NCBI GenBank assembly: GCA_033675545.1
Contig: JAWDGP010001162.1
Span: 55,001 to 119,000 of the forward strand
DNA: 64,000 nt
Direction: 5' to 3'
From: Elysia crispata
Taxonomy: Eukaryota > Mollusca > Gastropoda > Plakobranchidae
The stretch's first letter is position 1; the number at the start of each line of letters is the position of its first letter. The translations under genes were made by a program, and so were the position numbers. The notes under the pieces are model-generated. The model was not told where the DNA came from, did not search any database, and was given only the letters and a program-made list of their open reading frames with translations. Below are positions 30,401 to 45,400 of this stretch, piece by piece.

Positions 30401-33400
30401 AACTTTGCACTCACTCTGCATTTCTCCACGTCCTTCACTGTCCCAGAGACATAGTTTAGATAAATTCCTACAGCAGCCTTGAACTCTGCCAACATCTCAA
30501 CTAGCAGCACTTGTTGTAGTCTAAGAAGGTACACAGTGTTTTTTGTGGCTGCCTCCAGCAACTTCTTTGGCAAAGGTCTCACTAGCCACACTGCTTCATC
30601 TTTCTAAATTAAAAAAAAAAAATAAGAAAAAATTTGAGGGAAAAAAAATCAAATTTAAAACAGTAACAGTTTTTTTTTTTTAACAGAGATATCATATGGA
30701 TTAAATTCAATTAGTGCAATCTATTTTAAGCATATGAAGGCTAAAATATCTCTTGCCCAGTCCAGGTATATTGCTCATATCACATGGGCAAGTAGTGTTA
30801 AGGCTATGTACTTTTCTGAGCCTCAAAATGGTGAAAACTGCAAACTATAAGATTTCTGTGAAGACATATTAATTTTATATAAAAAAAAAAAAAAATTTTT
30901 TTTAAAGAAAAAAAAAGGAAAATATCAAGGTTAAAATATCTTTTCCCATTCAAAATCTTGACAACCTAAACATTGGATTGTTTGTACAAAAAATATGATA
31001 CAAACTGCCTGGTATGCATCAAACCCTCCACAAAGGCCATTGTTTCTGAACCACATCCAACCATAGTATGTTGAGAACCATCCACAAAGTGTATTGTATT
31101 ATATTTAGAATTGATCATGTTTGTACAACACATTAAACCATAGTATGTTTAGAACCCTTCACAAAGTGCATTGTATTTTTTTTTAAATCCAACACAAGAG
31201 GTTGGACTCTATAACCACAGTACATTGACCCACTGCTCACAAAAAGTTGACTTACTGAACATAATTTATACTAAAATCTCATCAAATCATCCAGAAAAGG
31301 AATTACATAAATCATACCAGAACATTCTTGATACGCGTAATGATTAATGCACTATAAAATAGCAACCAATCAGAATAAAGGTAAACAAGGAGTGAAGAAA
31401 TCATTATCATGCTAGGAATAAGTGGAAGATCCAGAAGAATCTAAACCACACACGTTCAAGGATACTTTTCTCACAGTGCAAACTATGTTCAACAAACAAA
31501 ATTAAGTTCTTAGGCTTGAATACAAATATTATACAACTAAATAAACATTGTACATATAGATCTAGATGATACGCTACCCGAAAAGTATGTACCTACAAAG
31601 GGTGAGGAAGTTGATAGATCAAGTTATAACACAATGCATTACGACACCCAACCATAGTTTGTTTAGAGTCCTTCACAAAGTGTATTATATTATTTTTAGA
31701 ATTGATCATGCTTTTTAAAAGACACCCACCATAGTATATTTAGAGCCCTTCGCGAAGTGTATTTTGTATTATTTTTAGAAGTAGGTAGAACTCATTGGGG
31801 AGCTAGATAACATGGAGTCTTCAGAGAAGAAACCCCCCTTTTAGCAAGTGTTTCGACCCTGAACTTCTGACACTCTAAGGAGGCCGGGCCACACCCAGGT
31901 CATGTCTCCCTGTTATCTTTTTTTTTTTTGCACAGCGCCAGGATTCGAACCCACACCCTCATCTCTTGATGGATTGCTGATCCTGGCGCTATACTACTTC
32001 ACCAACTGGTCCTGCAATGGTTAGAGCATTTTTAATCCTTATGAAGGAACCTCTCATTTCTCCTGCTCCAGATCCACCGGGAACTGTTTTCGGCTATTTC
32101 AGCTTGTAACTTTAGAGCTTTTGTTCTTTTGTTGTCACATATTGAAAGTTTAGTCAGAAGGTCGTAGACTGATGACCCTACGAATCCCCTGGCACCAACC
32201 TCAAAGGGCATCACCACAGCTTTGTAGCCGGCATTTTCTAGCTCTTTGGTCAGGTTCATGTATTTCTCTCTTTTGTAGATGTGGGCCTCTTCCATTCTGT
32301 TTTCGTATGGTACTGTTAGCTCCACCATTATCAATTGTTGCATGGGGGCAGAATGGATCACGATATTTCTTTCATTATACTGGGATAACTGTCCCATTCT
32401 GGAAGATCTGCTGAAACATCCCAGTCATCACAACCGTGTAGAAGGCATTTTATCAAGTTTGTTATCCACAACGACCTTCCATGCCATGACTTAGCGCCTC
32501 CCTCTGTTGTGAATATCAACGCGTTAGTATTACGGAGGGTAGTCTCTCCTTTAGCCATGCTTATGATTGCGGCAAGTTCCTGAAGGACTCTGTTATGCCT
32601 CCATGTGTATCGCCCCTATGAGAACAAGAGCTCAAGACATGCTCTGTGGTCTGCCTGCCTTGGCATAGCGGACAAGTGGGGTCCTCTTTCTTTCCCCACC
32701 GTACCAGATTTGCGTTTGAGGGCAGGAGATCGTACACTGATCTGATGAGAAAGCTGATCCGAAGTGGCGCCATGTGCCAGATCTCATTCCATGTGAGGGA
32801 TTTCTGCAGCGCATTATCCCAGTTAGTCCATTGTCCCTGTTGAGGTTGCTGGACTGCTTTCTGAACCCTTCTGGAATCTTCATTGAGCCGAATCTCATTG
32901 ATGACCATGTCTCTTTTCTCTTTCCCTTCTGCTTTTGATCACCACCTTGCCGTAGATGATCCTAGCCCTTTGCGGTCAGTTTGAGTTTGCCCAATCACTT
33001 CTTTAATCTTAAGGCACTCTTTAGCTTCGTCTACAGCTTCGACAACTTTCCATTTCCTATCCGTTTTTATGGTCGGTTGCACTGTCTTCACAACTGGGTC
33101 CTCGGAGTCCTCTAACATAGCGGGTAGCCTGGCTTTGCCACATTTATACTCTTCCAAGATGGATTTTAGCGGTAGTCTCAGCTTTGCTTTACGGCAGTAC
33201 ATTGCCACATCTGTTAGACCGGAGGTACCCCTAACCACCTCCTGGTGAACTTATTGATCTTAGCTTCTATTGCCTCAACTGTAGTTGAGCAGATTTCATA
33301 GACCTTTTTAAAAGACACCCACCATGGTATATTTAGGGCCCTTCACTAAGAGTATTGTATTATTTTTTTTAGAACTGATCATGCTTTTTAAAAGACACCC

Positions 33401-36400
33401 ACCATGGTATATTAAGAGCCCTTCACAAAGTGTAGTGTATTATTTTTAGAACAGGTCATGCTTTTTAAAAGACACCCACCATGTTATATTTAGAGCCCTT
33501 CACAAAGTGTAGTGTATCTAAAACACACTCAACCATGGTATATTTAGAAGCCTCCACAGAGTGTATTGTATCTAAAACATATTCAGCATGGTATATTTAG
33601 AGCCCTTCACAAAGTGTAGTGTATTTAAAACACACCAGCCCATGGTATGTTTACAACCCTGCACAAAGTGTATTGTATCTAAAACACACCTGACCATTAT
33701 ATGTTCAGAACTTTTCACAAAGTGTTTTGTATCTAAAACACACACAATCATGTTATGTTTAGAACCCTTCACAAAGTGTTTTGTATCTAAAACACACACA
33801 AACATGTTATGTTTAGAACCCTTCACAAAGTTTATTTTATCCAAAACACACCCGACCATGGTATGCTTAAAACCCTTCACAAAGTGTATTGTATCTAAAA
33901 CACACCCACCCATGGTATATTTAGAACTTAGAACTCTCTACAAAGTGTATTGTATCTATAACACACCCGCCCATGGTATGTTTAGAACCCTTCACAAAGT
34001 GCATCAAATGCAGACCTGCCACTCTCCAGGGAAAGAAAATCTGAACGATTCTGTCTAAAAATCTGAATCTGCCAAAAAAAATCTGAATGAATCACTTTGT
34101 GTTTGTCTTCTATAGCATACATTACAAAACACACAATGCAGTCTTTGGTAAATGTTCATTCATCAGTTTAGCTCTGAACTCTGATAAAAACAAGGTTTCT
34201 TAGCTTGTTATTCTTCCTTGTGAAAAATTCTAACAAATCTAAGATTTTTTCCCATACCTCTTTCAGTTTAAATCAAGTACTCTATGCCTTACAATACTTT
34301 TAAGTGACTCAATACATTGGGTGTTACTAGCATTATGCAGCATTTGATGAAAACACAAAGAGCAGAGCTGCCAACCTAGCTTGTGTGAGAAGTGTACAAC
34401 AAGATTTCAAAAGGTATATTTTTATATGAAAAGGAGTAAATTAAAAATCTTACAAATTTTGCTAGATCCAGTTGTTGAAAACTTAACTAGATGATTCATG
34501 GGGAGCAAATTGACAATTTGCTGGAAAGTGGTAATATTTTATTTTGTAAATAATCTAAAGAACTTAATCCACTCTGTTGTTCAATCACATTTTTGAGAAA
34601 CAGGTCAATTTAAGTACAAAAATTACCTTATGACTGTGAGACTAGTTCAGCATGATTTAGATGTAACTTAGATCTAGATCTACATTAGATAAAATGATAC
34701 AAAATCATAGATCTTGTGCAGATTGAAAAGTTTGCATCCAGATAAAGGATCCAAACAAGAAATCTTATTATCATATCTAGATCTGGTTTTTACTTTTTAT
34801 AGATCTACAATTACAGAGTCTTGTGCCAATTCATTTTGACATACTCTGGTTCTATTTAGGATTTCTCAATTGATCTTGATGACTGACAAGATCTAAATGA
34901 AAAAAAGTGCTGTCCTATAGTAGAAATTACTCTTAGAAGATTGGTTGCGAAGAAAAAGAGACTGTTAATCTCAGACAAATGAACAATAAAGTAAACAACC
35001 CAGCAGAATCAATATTCGGCATGGTTACAACTAAAATTTTAATATCAATTTCAATACTGCTTTTGATATTATAATATATAATAAAAAACTGATATCAATA
35101 TAATATAACTATATCATCTGTATTCATTCTTTTGTGCAAGCTGTCTGTCCATCATGTAGGCCTAATTAAAAAAAAAATGAAATTTTAATCATGGAGGTGA
35201 AAATTTAGTTTGGAAAAAAATTGGAATATTTCATAGATATTTGGAAAATCAGAAAAGGACCAAATTTCACAAAAAATTCGCAATGATTCCGATTAAATTG
35301 ATATGAGTGGCAGGTCTGCAAAAGACCTTCTAAAACCCACCTAACCATGGTTTTGATATTTTTCTAACCCTCCACAAAATCCCTTGTATGACTTGAGGAT
35401 TGGACTCGTGTTTCTAAATTTCCAATTCACTTATATAGTGTACAAAGGGAATAGAAAATATGACCTCTTTGCAGCGTTCCCTGACTTGAGTGAATTGCAC
35501 ATCTTGAGGATGGAGATTCAAATAAGAGATGAGACAGCCAGGTAAGCTCTCCACAAATCTAGGCCAGTCACCTTCATTCAAACTGCGGTACACAAACGCA
35601 TTTGCCACCTGGAAAAAAAACAAGGTTTGAACTACATTTGGCTGTTTCAATGTATAAGCTGAACAAGTTTTCCTCTAAGATTATATTAATAACTTTTTTT
35701 TTTCTTAACAGAAAAATGATTGGAGCACATGATGATATGCACAGAATATGTTGAAACCACAGTGGTAGACAATACAAAAACCGCAGTGGTTTATATTAAA
35801 GATAATGTTGAAATCACACTGGTAATTTGATATACAATGAGGATAATGTTAAAACCATAGTGGTATACAATGAAGATGACCACAGTGGTATACAATTAAG
35901 ATAATCACAATGGTATACAATGAAGGTGACCACAGTGATATACAATGAAGATGACCCCAGTGATATACAATGAAGATGACCACAGTGATATACAATGACG
36001 ATGACCCCAGTGATATACAATGAAGATGACCCCAGTGATATACAATGAAGATTACTACAGTGGTATACAATGAAGATGACTACAGTGGTATACAAAGAAG
36101 GTGACCACAATGATGAAGATGACAATAGTGATATACAATGAAGGTGACCACAGTGATATACATGTAATGAAGATGACCACAGCGATAAACGATGAATGTT
36201 GAAACCACAAAGGTGCACAATAAAGAAAATGTTGAAACCGCAATTGTATATAATGAAGATAGTGTTGGAACAGGGACATACAATGAAGATATTTGAGAAC
36301 ACTCCTTGACTCAGCTGTTTGTGACCGGCCACAAGTCTTGATTATTATTTTTTGCCTTTCTTCAGATTCTTCGTCTTATTTTTTTTTAATCATTGTGCTT

Positions 36401-39400
36401 TAAAAGATTTTCTACATTGAGTCTTTCAAAAAGGCCTAATCCCCTTTCCAATCAAACCATCACAAGACAAGACAAAAAATGTTTCGAGAAATTAACTAGA
36501 CATTACTGGAATTTTTTAGTGACTTGAGCTTTTAAATACATTTTCTGCACCTCTTTCCATAATATTGTGTGATTGCAGCAAATGACGGTGCAGGATTGCT
36601 GAGCCCTTTGCCCCAATTAAAGAATTTACCTGTGTGTCAAATATGTTAGCCATTGAGATATTGTGTTGACACCGAAGGAGATCAGCCAACCATCTACAAT
36701 CATGGATTACCTGCGAAAATCAGTCGCAGATGAAAATCAAGCAGTTTCACTTTCAGTTTAATCAAATCAGAATGATGCAAGTCTTAAAAAACAGTAAATA
36801 GGCAGCAAATTGATAAAAACAAAACAATAAAATAACAATAATGGTTTAAACAGTGTATGATGATGCACCACAATGAAATAGTTTTCTAAGAGCTATCTAT
36901 TTATACCTTCATGACATCGGCCGTCTCAAACACAGCTTGTAAGCCAGCTTTAAACGCCTCATCTCCTAATCTTAGGATGTCAAAAATGATCAACTCGGAG
37001 TCAGTAGCAATCTAGAAACAAAAATTAAATAAACTAATTAATTAGTGGATTTTCAAAACCCCATTCATATTTAAGAAAATCATTGCAGAACAACACCCAA
37101 TCAGAATAAAGTATAAGAAAAAAAACTTCACTGATAAAATTGGATCTGATGATTTTTCTGAAACAACATTGAGATATAAGGTGAGAAAATATATGAACTA
37201 GAAATATATTATACATGCATCAAAAACTATCATATAAATAAAAAGATTTCACAATACTATTTTGTGCAAGAATCCTAGTTGCAGTAATTGTAAGGCTAAC
37301 TAAATTTTTAACAGTTCCTTTTCCTCTGTGAGTTGAAGAAGGTAAAGGCTCATAATGATTTGCCTAGAATCTTGTCCACACTTCTATTGATTACTTAGAA
37401 CAAATTAGTTTAATTTGTGCCTGAGATCACAATATCAGACCTGCCAGCCAAAATTTTTCAGAAAAGGAATCAGCGTAAAAAAAAGAGGAATCTGAGAGAA
37501 AAAAGAGGTATACTTAAACTAGACTGTTTATCTCGAAGGTAAATTAGGTCTTATCGCAATTTCTCAATATATTAATGAAGATTTTGGAAGTCTACAAACA
37601 ATCAGATTCAAGAATGGACAAAATGATTTTTAACTGAACTTTTAAAATTAGTCAATATAAGCAGAGGAGACGGGAATGCAAACAGAGACATGATTCTGAA
37701 AATTTTTTGTCTATGCTCAGACTACGAGGTTGAATGATCTTTTGTAGACCCCCCCCCAATCCCTCAAAAAAAAGTCCCTGCTTCCTGCATTGCACAGGTT
37801 CAACTAAAGCATTAGAAAGTTTATAGGTTTACTCATTACACATTTAGCCTTCTTCTACTTATCTTTATCTTTTTGCTAAAACATTTGAGCTGAATATGAT
37901 CAATATTGATTAGGTTCAACTTCCATTGTCTCCACCTGGCCGCGTAAAAAGTAAAACAACAACCTAACACTTATATCTAGACTTATAATTATTTGCTTTG
38001 AATGAAAATCAACTACTAGATCTAGATCTATAATTATCGTCTCAACCCTCATGGCATGCCTTGTTTTTGATTAGACCTATAGATTTACATCTAGATCTAA
38101 ATTTGCACCAGCTCTATTTTAGGATTTCCAAATCCATCTTGAAAATTAATTTGATTAGAATATAATATATCTTAGTGCAAAAAAATTGTCTGGTCCTTAA
38201 TATCAGATGAAGAAATAACAATAATCCTTTGTTGGAAATAACGGCGAGGTTTAGATGAGATGATGGAAAGAACACTGCATTTGGATGAATGAACGATCAG
38301 TAAACAACTCGATCAATAGCACTTAAATCTTAGACAGTTTAAACTACAATAGAAATCTCTATACTGTTATTGGAAATCAAAATAATACAGAAAAAGAAAC
38401 AATATCGATATAATACATCGTCCGGTTCTATACTTTGACACAGGTTGATCCATTATGAGGAAAAAATATCGTACTCATCCTGAATTAGCTTTTCAGGCCA
38501 AAGTTGGAGCTCAAAAATTCCTTTAACTCACCATATGATCATCCTGTGCCTTACATGGAATTGTCGATTTTCTCGGGGAGCCGATCACGTGCAGCACACG
38601 GGATGGCCTTTAAAAATTTTTCTCTCGCCCAATATTGTGTCTAACACTTAAGTAAATACCCTCTACGTAAGCACAACATCTTAGTTTAGAATCTATGTAG
38701 ACAGGACTGTAAGAGAGCGGACACTTTTTTAACGAGTTTTTTTCCTGAGGTCACTTCTATGAGGCACAGCCACGCTAGATCTAGATCTATTAAACTTTCA
38801 CATGTGTCAAATTACATAATGGATTAATTTTTTGGGGTCAGTGGTCTACATTCAGAAAATTATTTTTAAAAAAAATTAATATATAGTATTCAAATTTGTT
38901 TTGTTTTAAATGTTTATTTTTTTTAAATTTGCATGGCAAATTTCATGCAAAATTGATTAATTAGGAATGCAGTGGTAATTATATAAAAATTGCCCTGAAA
39001 TGCTGGCCTTAAACGCAAATATCCTGGGGTTGAGTGAGTTAAAAAATTGGAATTCAAAGATCAAAAGCGGAAAATCGGAATTTTCACAAATTATTAGTAA
39101 AAATCGGGATAATTCCGCCTAAATTGGAATGAGTGGCAGGTCTGCATTATTGAGAACAAGGAATATCAAACAACAAACTAAAAATCTCTTAAGAGCATGT
39201 ATATCTTCTTGATACAGACCTGCAGGAGAGACATAACACCGTCACGGCCCAGCTTTTGACCATTAACTGCTACACCTACTGCATGTTGGTTCATGATGTA
39301 TTCAATCTGTTGGCAGCAGAGGAAAAGGATAAAAATACAACATATAATGACATCTTAATAATAAAAGTAAAAAAAAAGAACTGCATCTTAATGAAAGAAT

Positions 39401-42400
39401 ACAACACAACACAACTGCATCTAGATAAGAAAAGGTAAAACACAAAAGAACTGCATTTATACATCTAAATGAGATTAGGTAAAACACAAAAGAATTGCAT
39501 TTAAATGAGAAAGGGTAAACAGCATTTACTAAAACCAAGAGGACATAGTAAAACAGCTGGACTAGGTGATTGCTTCGGAGATCCAATAATTAAGCACAAA
39601 CAATATAATACAAGTGACCTAAAAGTTTGCTGCATTATCCTCATTATAAAACAAGAACAAACTAATAGTACAGTTTACCTAGATGTTTGCTTCACTCATC
39701 GAATAATTTAACAAACTAAAACATAAAATTACATGAAAACAGAAATTTGTGTTTAAAATCCACTTCCTACTTTATTTCAAACAGTAAAAAATTATATTTT
39801 ATATATTTGATCAGAGGATGATTACTGCGAATTTTCTAATATAATTCAATAAAAGCTATCATGTTCCTGGCACACATTCCTTATTACGAATACTGCTATC
39901 ACAGCTTTCAGAACCTTAATCAAAAACATTTTTTCAATTACATAAAGGCTTAACGTTAATTTGCATTTTGAAACAAGAAAAATTATTAGAACTTTAAAAT
40001 TTTACTCACAGCATCATAAAACTTTTCACAGACTCTGCATATGAGAGTATAATTTTCATTCTCATAGAAGTCTTCAAAATTATCCTCATCACTGCCAATT
40101 CCTAGAGGTATGAATGACAAAAATATAATGGAGAGAAAGTAATGACAAGAACTGCAGAATAGAAAAAAAAAGTTGACTGATATAAAATCTAAAATTTGTT
40201 CCATTGACCTGTATCTACGAGGGCAGGCTGATAATTAAGTTCCGTTTAATCATAACTTTTTAATTTTTCACAGCATATACATAAACAATACGTCAAACGA
40301 AAGCTTAATATCTCAGCTATATACTTAGCACTCTATTTTTCGATGTAGTCACCGTCGCGATCAACACACCGCCTCCAACGTTTCACTAGTTGGCTCACGC
40401 CGTCAGCGAAGAATTCAGACGGCTGTCCACGGCACCATCTGCGAACATCTGCGATAACTTCCTCATCATTGTCATAGTGATGGCCCTTCAGGTACTTCTT
40501 GAGTTGGGGAAACAAATAATAGTCAGAGGGGGCAAGATCGGGGCTGTATGCAGGGTGAGGTAGGGTCGTAAGTTCCAGCTGCCTTAAGGCGTCCTGAGTT
40601 TGGCGACTGGTGTGCGGGCGCGCATTGTCGTGTTGCAGGACTGAGTCCTTATCACGCCGAATACGTCTGAGTCGGAGTTTGAGAGCTCGGAGTGTTGAAA
40701 TATATCGCTCAGAGTTCACAGTTTGCCCTTGCTCCAGAAATTCCATGTGGACCACTCCCTCCATGTCCCAGAAAACGGTGAACAAGACCTTTCTTGCAGA
40801 GGCAACAACCTTGAACTTCCTTGGACTTGGAGAAGTTTTGTGCCTATACTCCATCGATTGGGCTTTACATTCTGGATCGTAGTGGTGGACCCAGGATTCG
40901 TCTCCAGTCACAATGCGTTGCAGAAATGCTTCTCCTTCTGCATTGTAACGCTCTAAGAGTTGAGTACACATGTCCTTTCTCTGCGCTTTCATCTCTACAG
41001 TGAGCTGTCTTGGGACCCAACGGGCAGAGACTTTTCGGTAACCCAGTACAGTTGTGGCGATATGGTGCACTCGTTCTTTCGAAATGCCTACTTCATCTGC
41101 AATTTCCTTTTGTTTGACCCTTCGATTAGCTCTAATCATGCAGTCAACTTTCTCTCGATGAGCCGTGTCCGATGCGGAAAGGGGCCTACCCGAACGCTTT
41201 CGATCACGCAGAATTGTGTCTCTGGGGTCTTCCCCTTTAAAAATTCTCACCCATTTGCGAACTGCACAGTCTGAAATGCACATTTCACCATAAACTGTCT
41301 TCATTCTTGCATGAATGTTTGCAGCAGAACATCCCTCAGCTGCCAAAAACTCGATAACAGAGCGCTGTTTGATGAGAAGGTCATTGGAAGTCGCCATTGT
41401 CTCATAAACATGGCTACCACATCATGTGTTGCGCGTCACTGCATTATGAGCACGAATGACGTCACACAAACTTGTTGTTATAGTTAAGTCTAGAAAAATG
41501 GTTCGGGAGTATATGTATGAAATTTTAGGTCGATGTGACAAAAATTGACCTAGTTATTAACAAACGGAACTTAATTATCAGCCTGCCCTCGTACATTCTA
41601 GATCTTAAGAGTATTTTGGAGATCTTGATTTCTATTTAAATCCAGATCTAGATTAAACATAGTTGATATAAGGACAGTATCTTAAGTCTAAATTAAACCT
41701 AGAGCAGTATTTGATCTTATTGTAGCAAAAACCTTTTTAATATAATACACTCTGAACAAAATGGTCTTTTATTGATCCAAACATTTTTCATTAAGAACAT
41801 CCAATGATTGGTAAAAGTTACTTTCTACTATTCAGCTGGCATAAAAAAATCATAAATTTGATAATGTTGTTAAACTTGGATCAGTTTCGAATGATTTCCA
41901 GGATGCCTTATAATTAAGTCAGTCCTTTCTTTTGTTGTTTCTATTTAAAGTAAAAATACTTCACAGCAAATGTATATTTTTCAGTTTTTGAACACAAGCA
42001 ATTCAAACAGCTTTTGCCTATTTTAATTTTCAAATCTTCAATTGTTTCAAAATAAATTCCTCAAAAGTAAACCCCATGCATACTTAAGAAAACAGCAGAT
42101 AGAAAACAAAAACCTCCATTCAATCAACAACAAAATCTAGCTACCACCTATTAACCCATTCACTGTTTTCTATTATGAATGCTCTGTGCCGTGTAACGCC
42201 CATTCTTTAGATAGGCTTCTCATCACCCTGCATTTAGGCCTAATCCTTCCAAAATCATTGTTACCCTGTGCATTATGTCTTCTTGGTGGACTTCTATTCT
42301 AGATCTAGGTGTTCTCTTCCACTTACCTCTAGTCTAGGTCTATCTCTTCCAATACCATCGTTATCCTGTGCATTACTTGGTGGAAATCTAAATCTAAATC

Positions 42401-45400
42401 TAGATCTTACCTCCAAATCATCTCACTTATCATCAACAAGGCATTTAATATTCATATGAAGGCTGAGGCAATCACTAGATCCAGTTCAATCTCAAATTGC
42501 TCTAAAAATATGAATATTATCTTCCAAAATTCCAAGAAAATGAAAAGGAAAACACTCTCCAAATGTCCCCTGTCAAGATTTTCACAAATGCTTCCTATTG
42601 GCTACTGAAAATTAGTTAAAAAAATGATGATAAATCAGGTCTAAGAGACACTTAGGCCATAGGCAGTTTACAGGACATTATAGGCCTAGGTGATGTCCGT
42701 GCAAAGCAAGGAACGGGTTAAACTAACAGAGTTACAGGAAAATTACAGGCAAAACAAAGAAATAAAGGAGGTACATATGATGAACATTGCACAACGATAG
42801 CTAAAGCAGATCAAATCTAAAACAAAACTCTTGAAGGCCCTAGTATCTTTACTCATCATTGGTTTTCATCTCAAACACAGACACTAAGACATCAAATTGC
42901 GAACTGACCCTGGTCAACCAATTCGTCACGCAGAATGTTGGATAAGACTAGGCTGTCATCATCCAGATTTCTGAGCCTTGACAGATGGGGAGGTTGGGTC
43001 TTTCTATGCTGATACATTTGCTTTGCTCTGTTAAGACACAGTAAAAAAAAATTTACAAGACAAATAAAACAGGAATTTGCTGTATGTTTACATATAGTTT
43101 TCATGAAAATAGAAGATGTTTTTGGTAAATTTTGGCAAGTTTAATTTACCCTATAATATCAGTCAACTCATTGTCATAACAAATAAACAATAAAAACATG
43201 TTCCTCACAAAGTATAGTTATAAAAACTAAAGTCAAGTAGACCAACATATAGATTGCCTATCATGTAAATTTTATTCATTTGATCTTCATGGGAAGTGAG
43301 CAGTAAATGATTTATTAGTTAATAGTCAGTTGCTATAGAGCCCTACCACTGTGGGCACAGGTGTTTTGTTATGTCTCATAGGTCCTAGGCTTAACATCCA
43401 TCAAATAAGCTTCGAACAGTATTGCAATATCATGGGAATTATGTTCAACACATAAAAAAAAAGGAAAATGTTTGGTTTACATATATATATTCAAAGCTAC
43501 AATGTAACTAATAAAGTTCAATGTACCATCAGTCCTAATGTTTTCACGTCTTTCATCTTATTTGTCGGTCTCCAGCTGGATCTAGGTTTGAAGTTGATTT
43601 TTCTATACTATCTATCTATTTATAATCACTTGCAATTACTTAAAGCAACAGTATCTGGTGTTCATAAGTGAAAGTTATGCAATTTCTGACATACTTGACT
43701 TTTCACTCTGTTGTAATTATAATATCGTGAGGATCAAATTCATGAAACTTGGTAGTTATGAAGAAAAATAGTTGAAAATTCCGTATTTATATTTGAAATT
43801 TAATTTTTTTGTGAGGGTCTATCTTAAAATTAATTAATTAAAATAATTATGCAGTTAAGACGAAACTTAACGTAACTTTTGCAATAGTAAAGCTGCACTT
43901 TCATAAAACAGAAGAGTACTGAATTTTACACCATTAAAAAGTGCATAAATCAAACTTTCATACAATGTGTCGTCTGAAACTGTATGACGAAACCTTAATT
44001 TACAAATAAAGAACAAAGCCTACTAAAAAACATTATTTCATGGTGAACGAGCGGCCTGCTACCTGTAATACTGTGGGTCTTGATGACATTATCTTCTAAT
44101 TAATCAATTTTGGAAGCTCATATTTTTTTGCACCAAATTTCAAATAAATGATGAAAGTGAACAGATAAGTATTATTATAAAGAATTCTGCTCAACTAAAA
44201 GCCCTCAAACTTTCCTTAAAAAGGGAGATTAAAATTTTATCCATCTGGCATCCGTTGAAATGTCAGTCTGAGGCCCACAACTACCAGACTTGTCATTCAG
44301 TTCTGTCGTATATAATCTAAGGGTGAGACCTGTCATAATGCAACTTGATTAATTACCGTTTTGATTTGGAGCTATCTGGAGATGAATCTGGAGCCTCCTG
44401 GACATCACTGACTACTTGCACTGAAAGGAACATTTCAATACATATTTTTTCAATAACCAATTTTAATTCTTACTCCAAAAATCTACTGGTTTAATATTTA
44501 AAAATGTCTGTTTTACAGTTCAACACCTGTTAGTCATCCATCAAGATCTATTGCTTTAATATTTCAAAAATGTCTTTTTTACAGTTCAAGAACTGATAGT
44601 CATCCATCAAAATCTACTGGTTTAATATATTTAAAAAATGTCTGTTTTACAGTTCAACAACTGTTAGTCAACCATCAAAATCTACTGGTTTAATATTTCA
44701 AAAATGTCTGTTTTACAGTTCAACATCCTTTAGTCATCCATCAAAAAGTGACCTGGGTCACAACAAAGGAACAGCAAATATGAAGCATTAGATTTTAAAC
44801 TTAGTTCTAGGCAAATGACAACTGTTTACTTAATTTTCAAAGCTCTCTGTTACCTAAAAAGACTTACTGTCAAGTATGTCTTTGCAGTAATAAATCTGGG
44901 GTCCATATAACTTTGATCCAGCAGTTGATACTGCAAAAAAATGAAACAGATTTAATAAATTAAATTCTGTATGTATTACAAGATAGGTAAGTCAAAGCAC
45001 ATGAACTCAAAATCATTCAGGCGAGATTTTATTTTACATTGAATGAATGAGAGATACAACCTGTACAAGTTTAGAATTTCATGGCACTGCATATTGTTTG
45101 TTTTAAATCCAGTATTTCAGAGCAATCAAAATAATGTCAATGAATGGGATTTGCCAGATCATTTAAATAGGACAATATTCATTTCTGTTTTGTGTAGTCG
45201 ATATTGCAGTAAATGATCAATTTATAAATCTGAAAGATTGATATTAGTTTCAATTTTGTTTTTAGTGTTTTTGCACACATTTAAGAAAGTCAGTTTTTGA
45301 AAATTTATCTTAAAACCCACAAAAAAGAGGGGAGAGAGAGACAGAGAGATTGCTCTGATTGGTTACTATTTTTATATCGCATTACAGATGGCTTTGTATC

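Larger units (their letters stand above)
31020..35390. repeat. ~55-60-bp minisatellite split by three insertions
   Basis: Units built on ACCATGGTATGTTTAGAACC and CTTCACAAAGTGTATTGTAT plus CTAAAACACACC occur at 31020-31182, 31647-31779, 33303-34010 and 35319-35390. The gaps are exactly an LTR fragment, a LINE fragment and a TIR element. All lie in EXD1 intron 10. Open frames across 33572-34058 on both strands only reflect a unit length divisible by three. Confidence 0.85.

Noticed and set aside
33572-34058. Repetitive Cys-rich frames on both strands
   Set aside because: Unit length divisible by three keeps the minisatellite open. Both strands look alike and units elsewhere are broken.
31020-36290. 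CRISPR-like repeat arrays
   Set aside because: Units are contiguous tandem repeats without unique spacers, and the DNA is animal nuclear.
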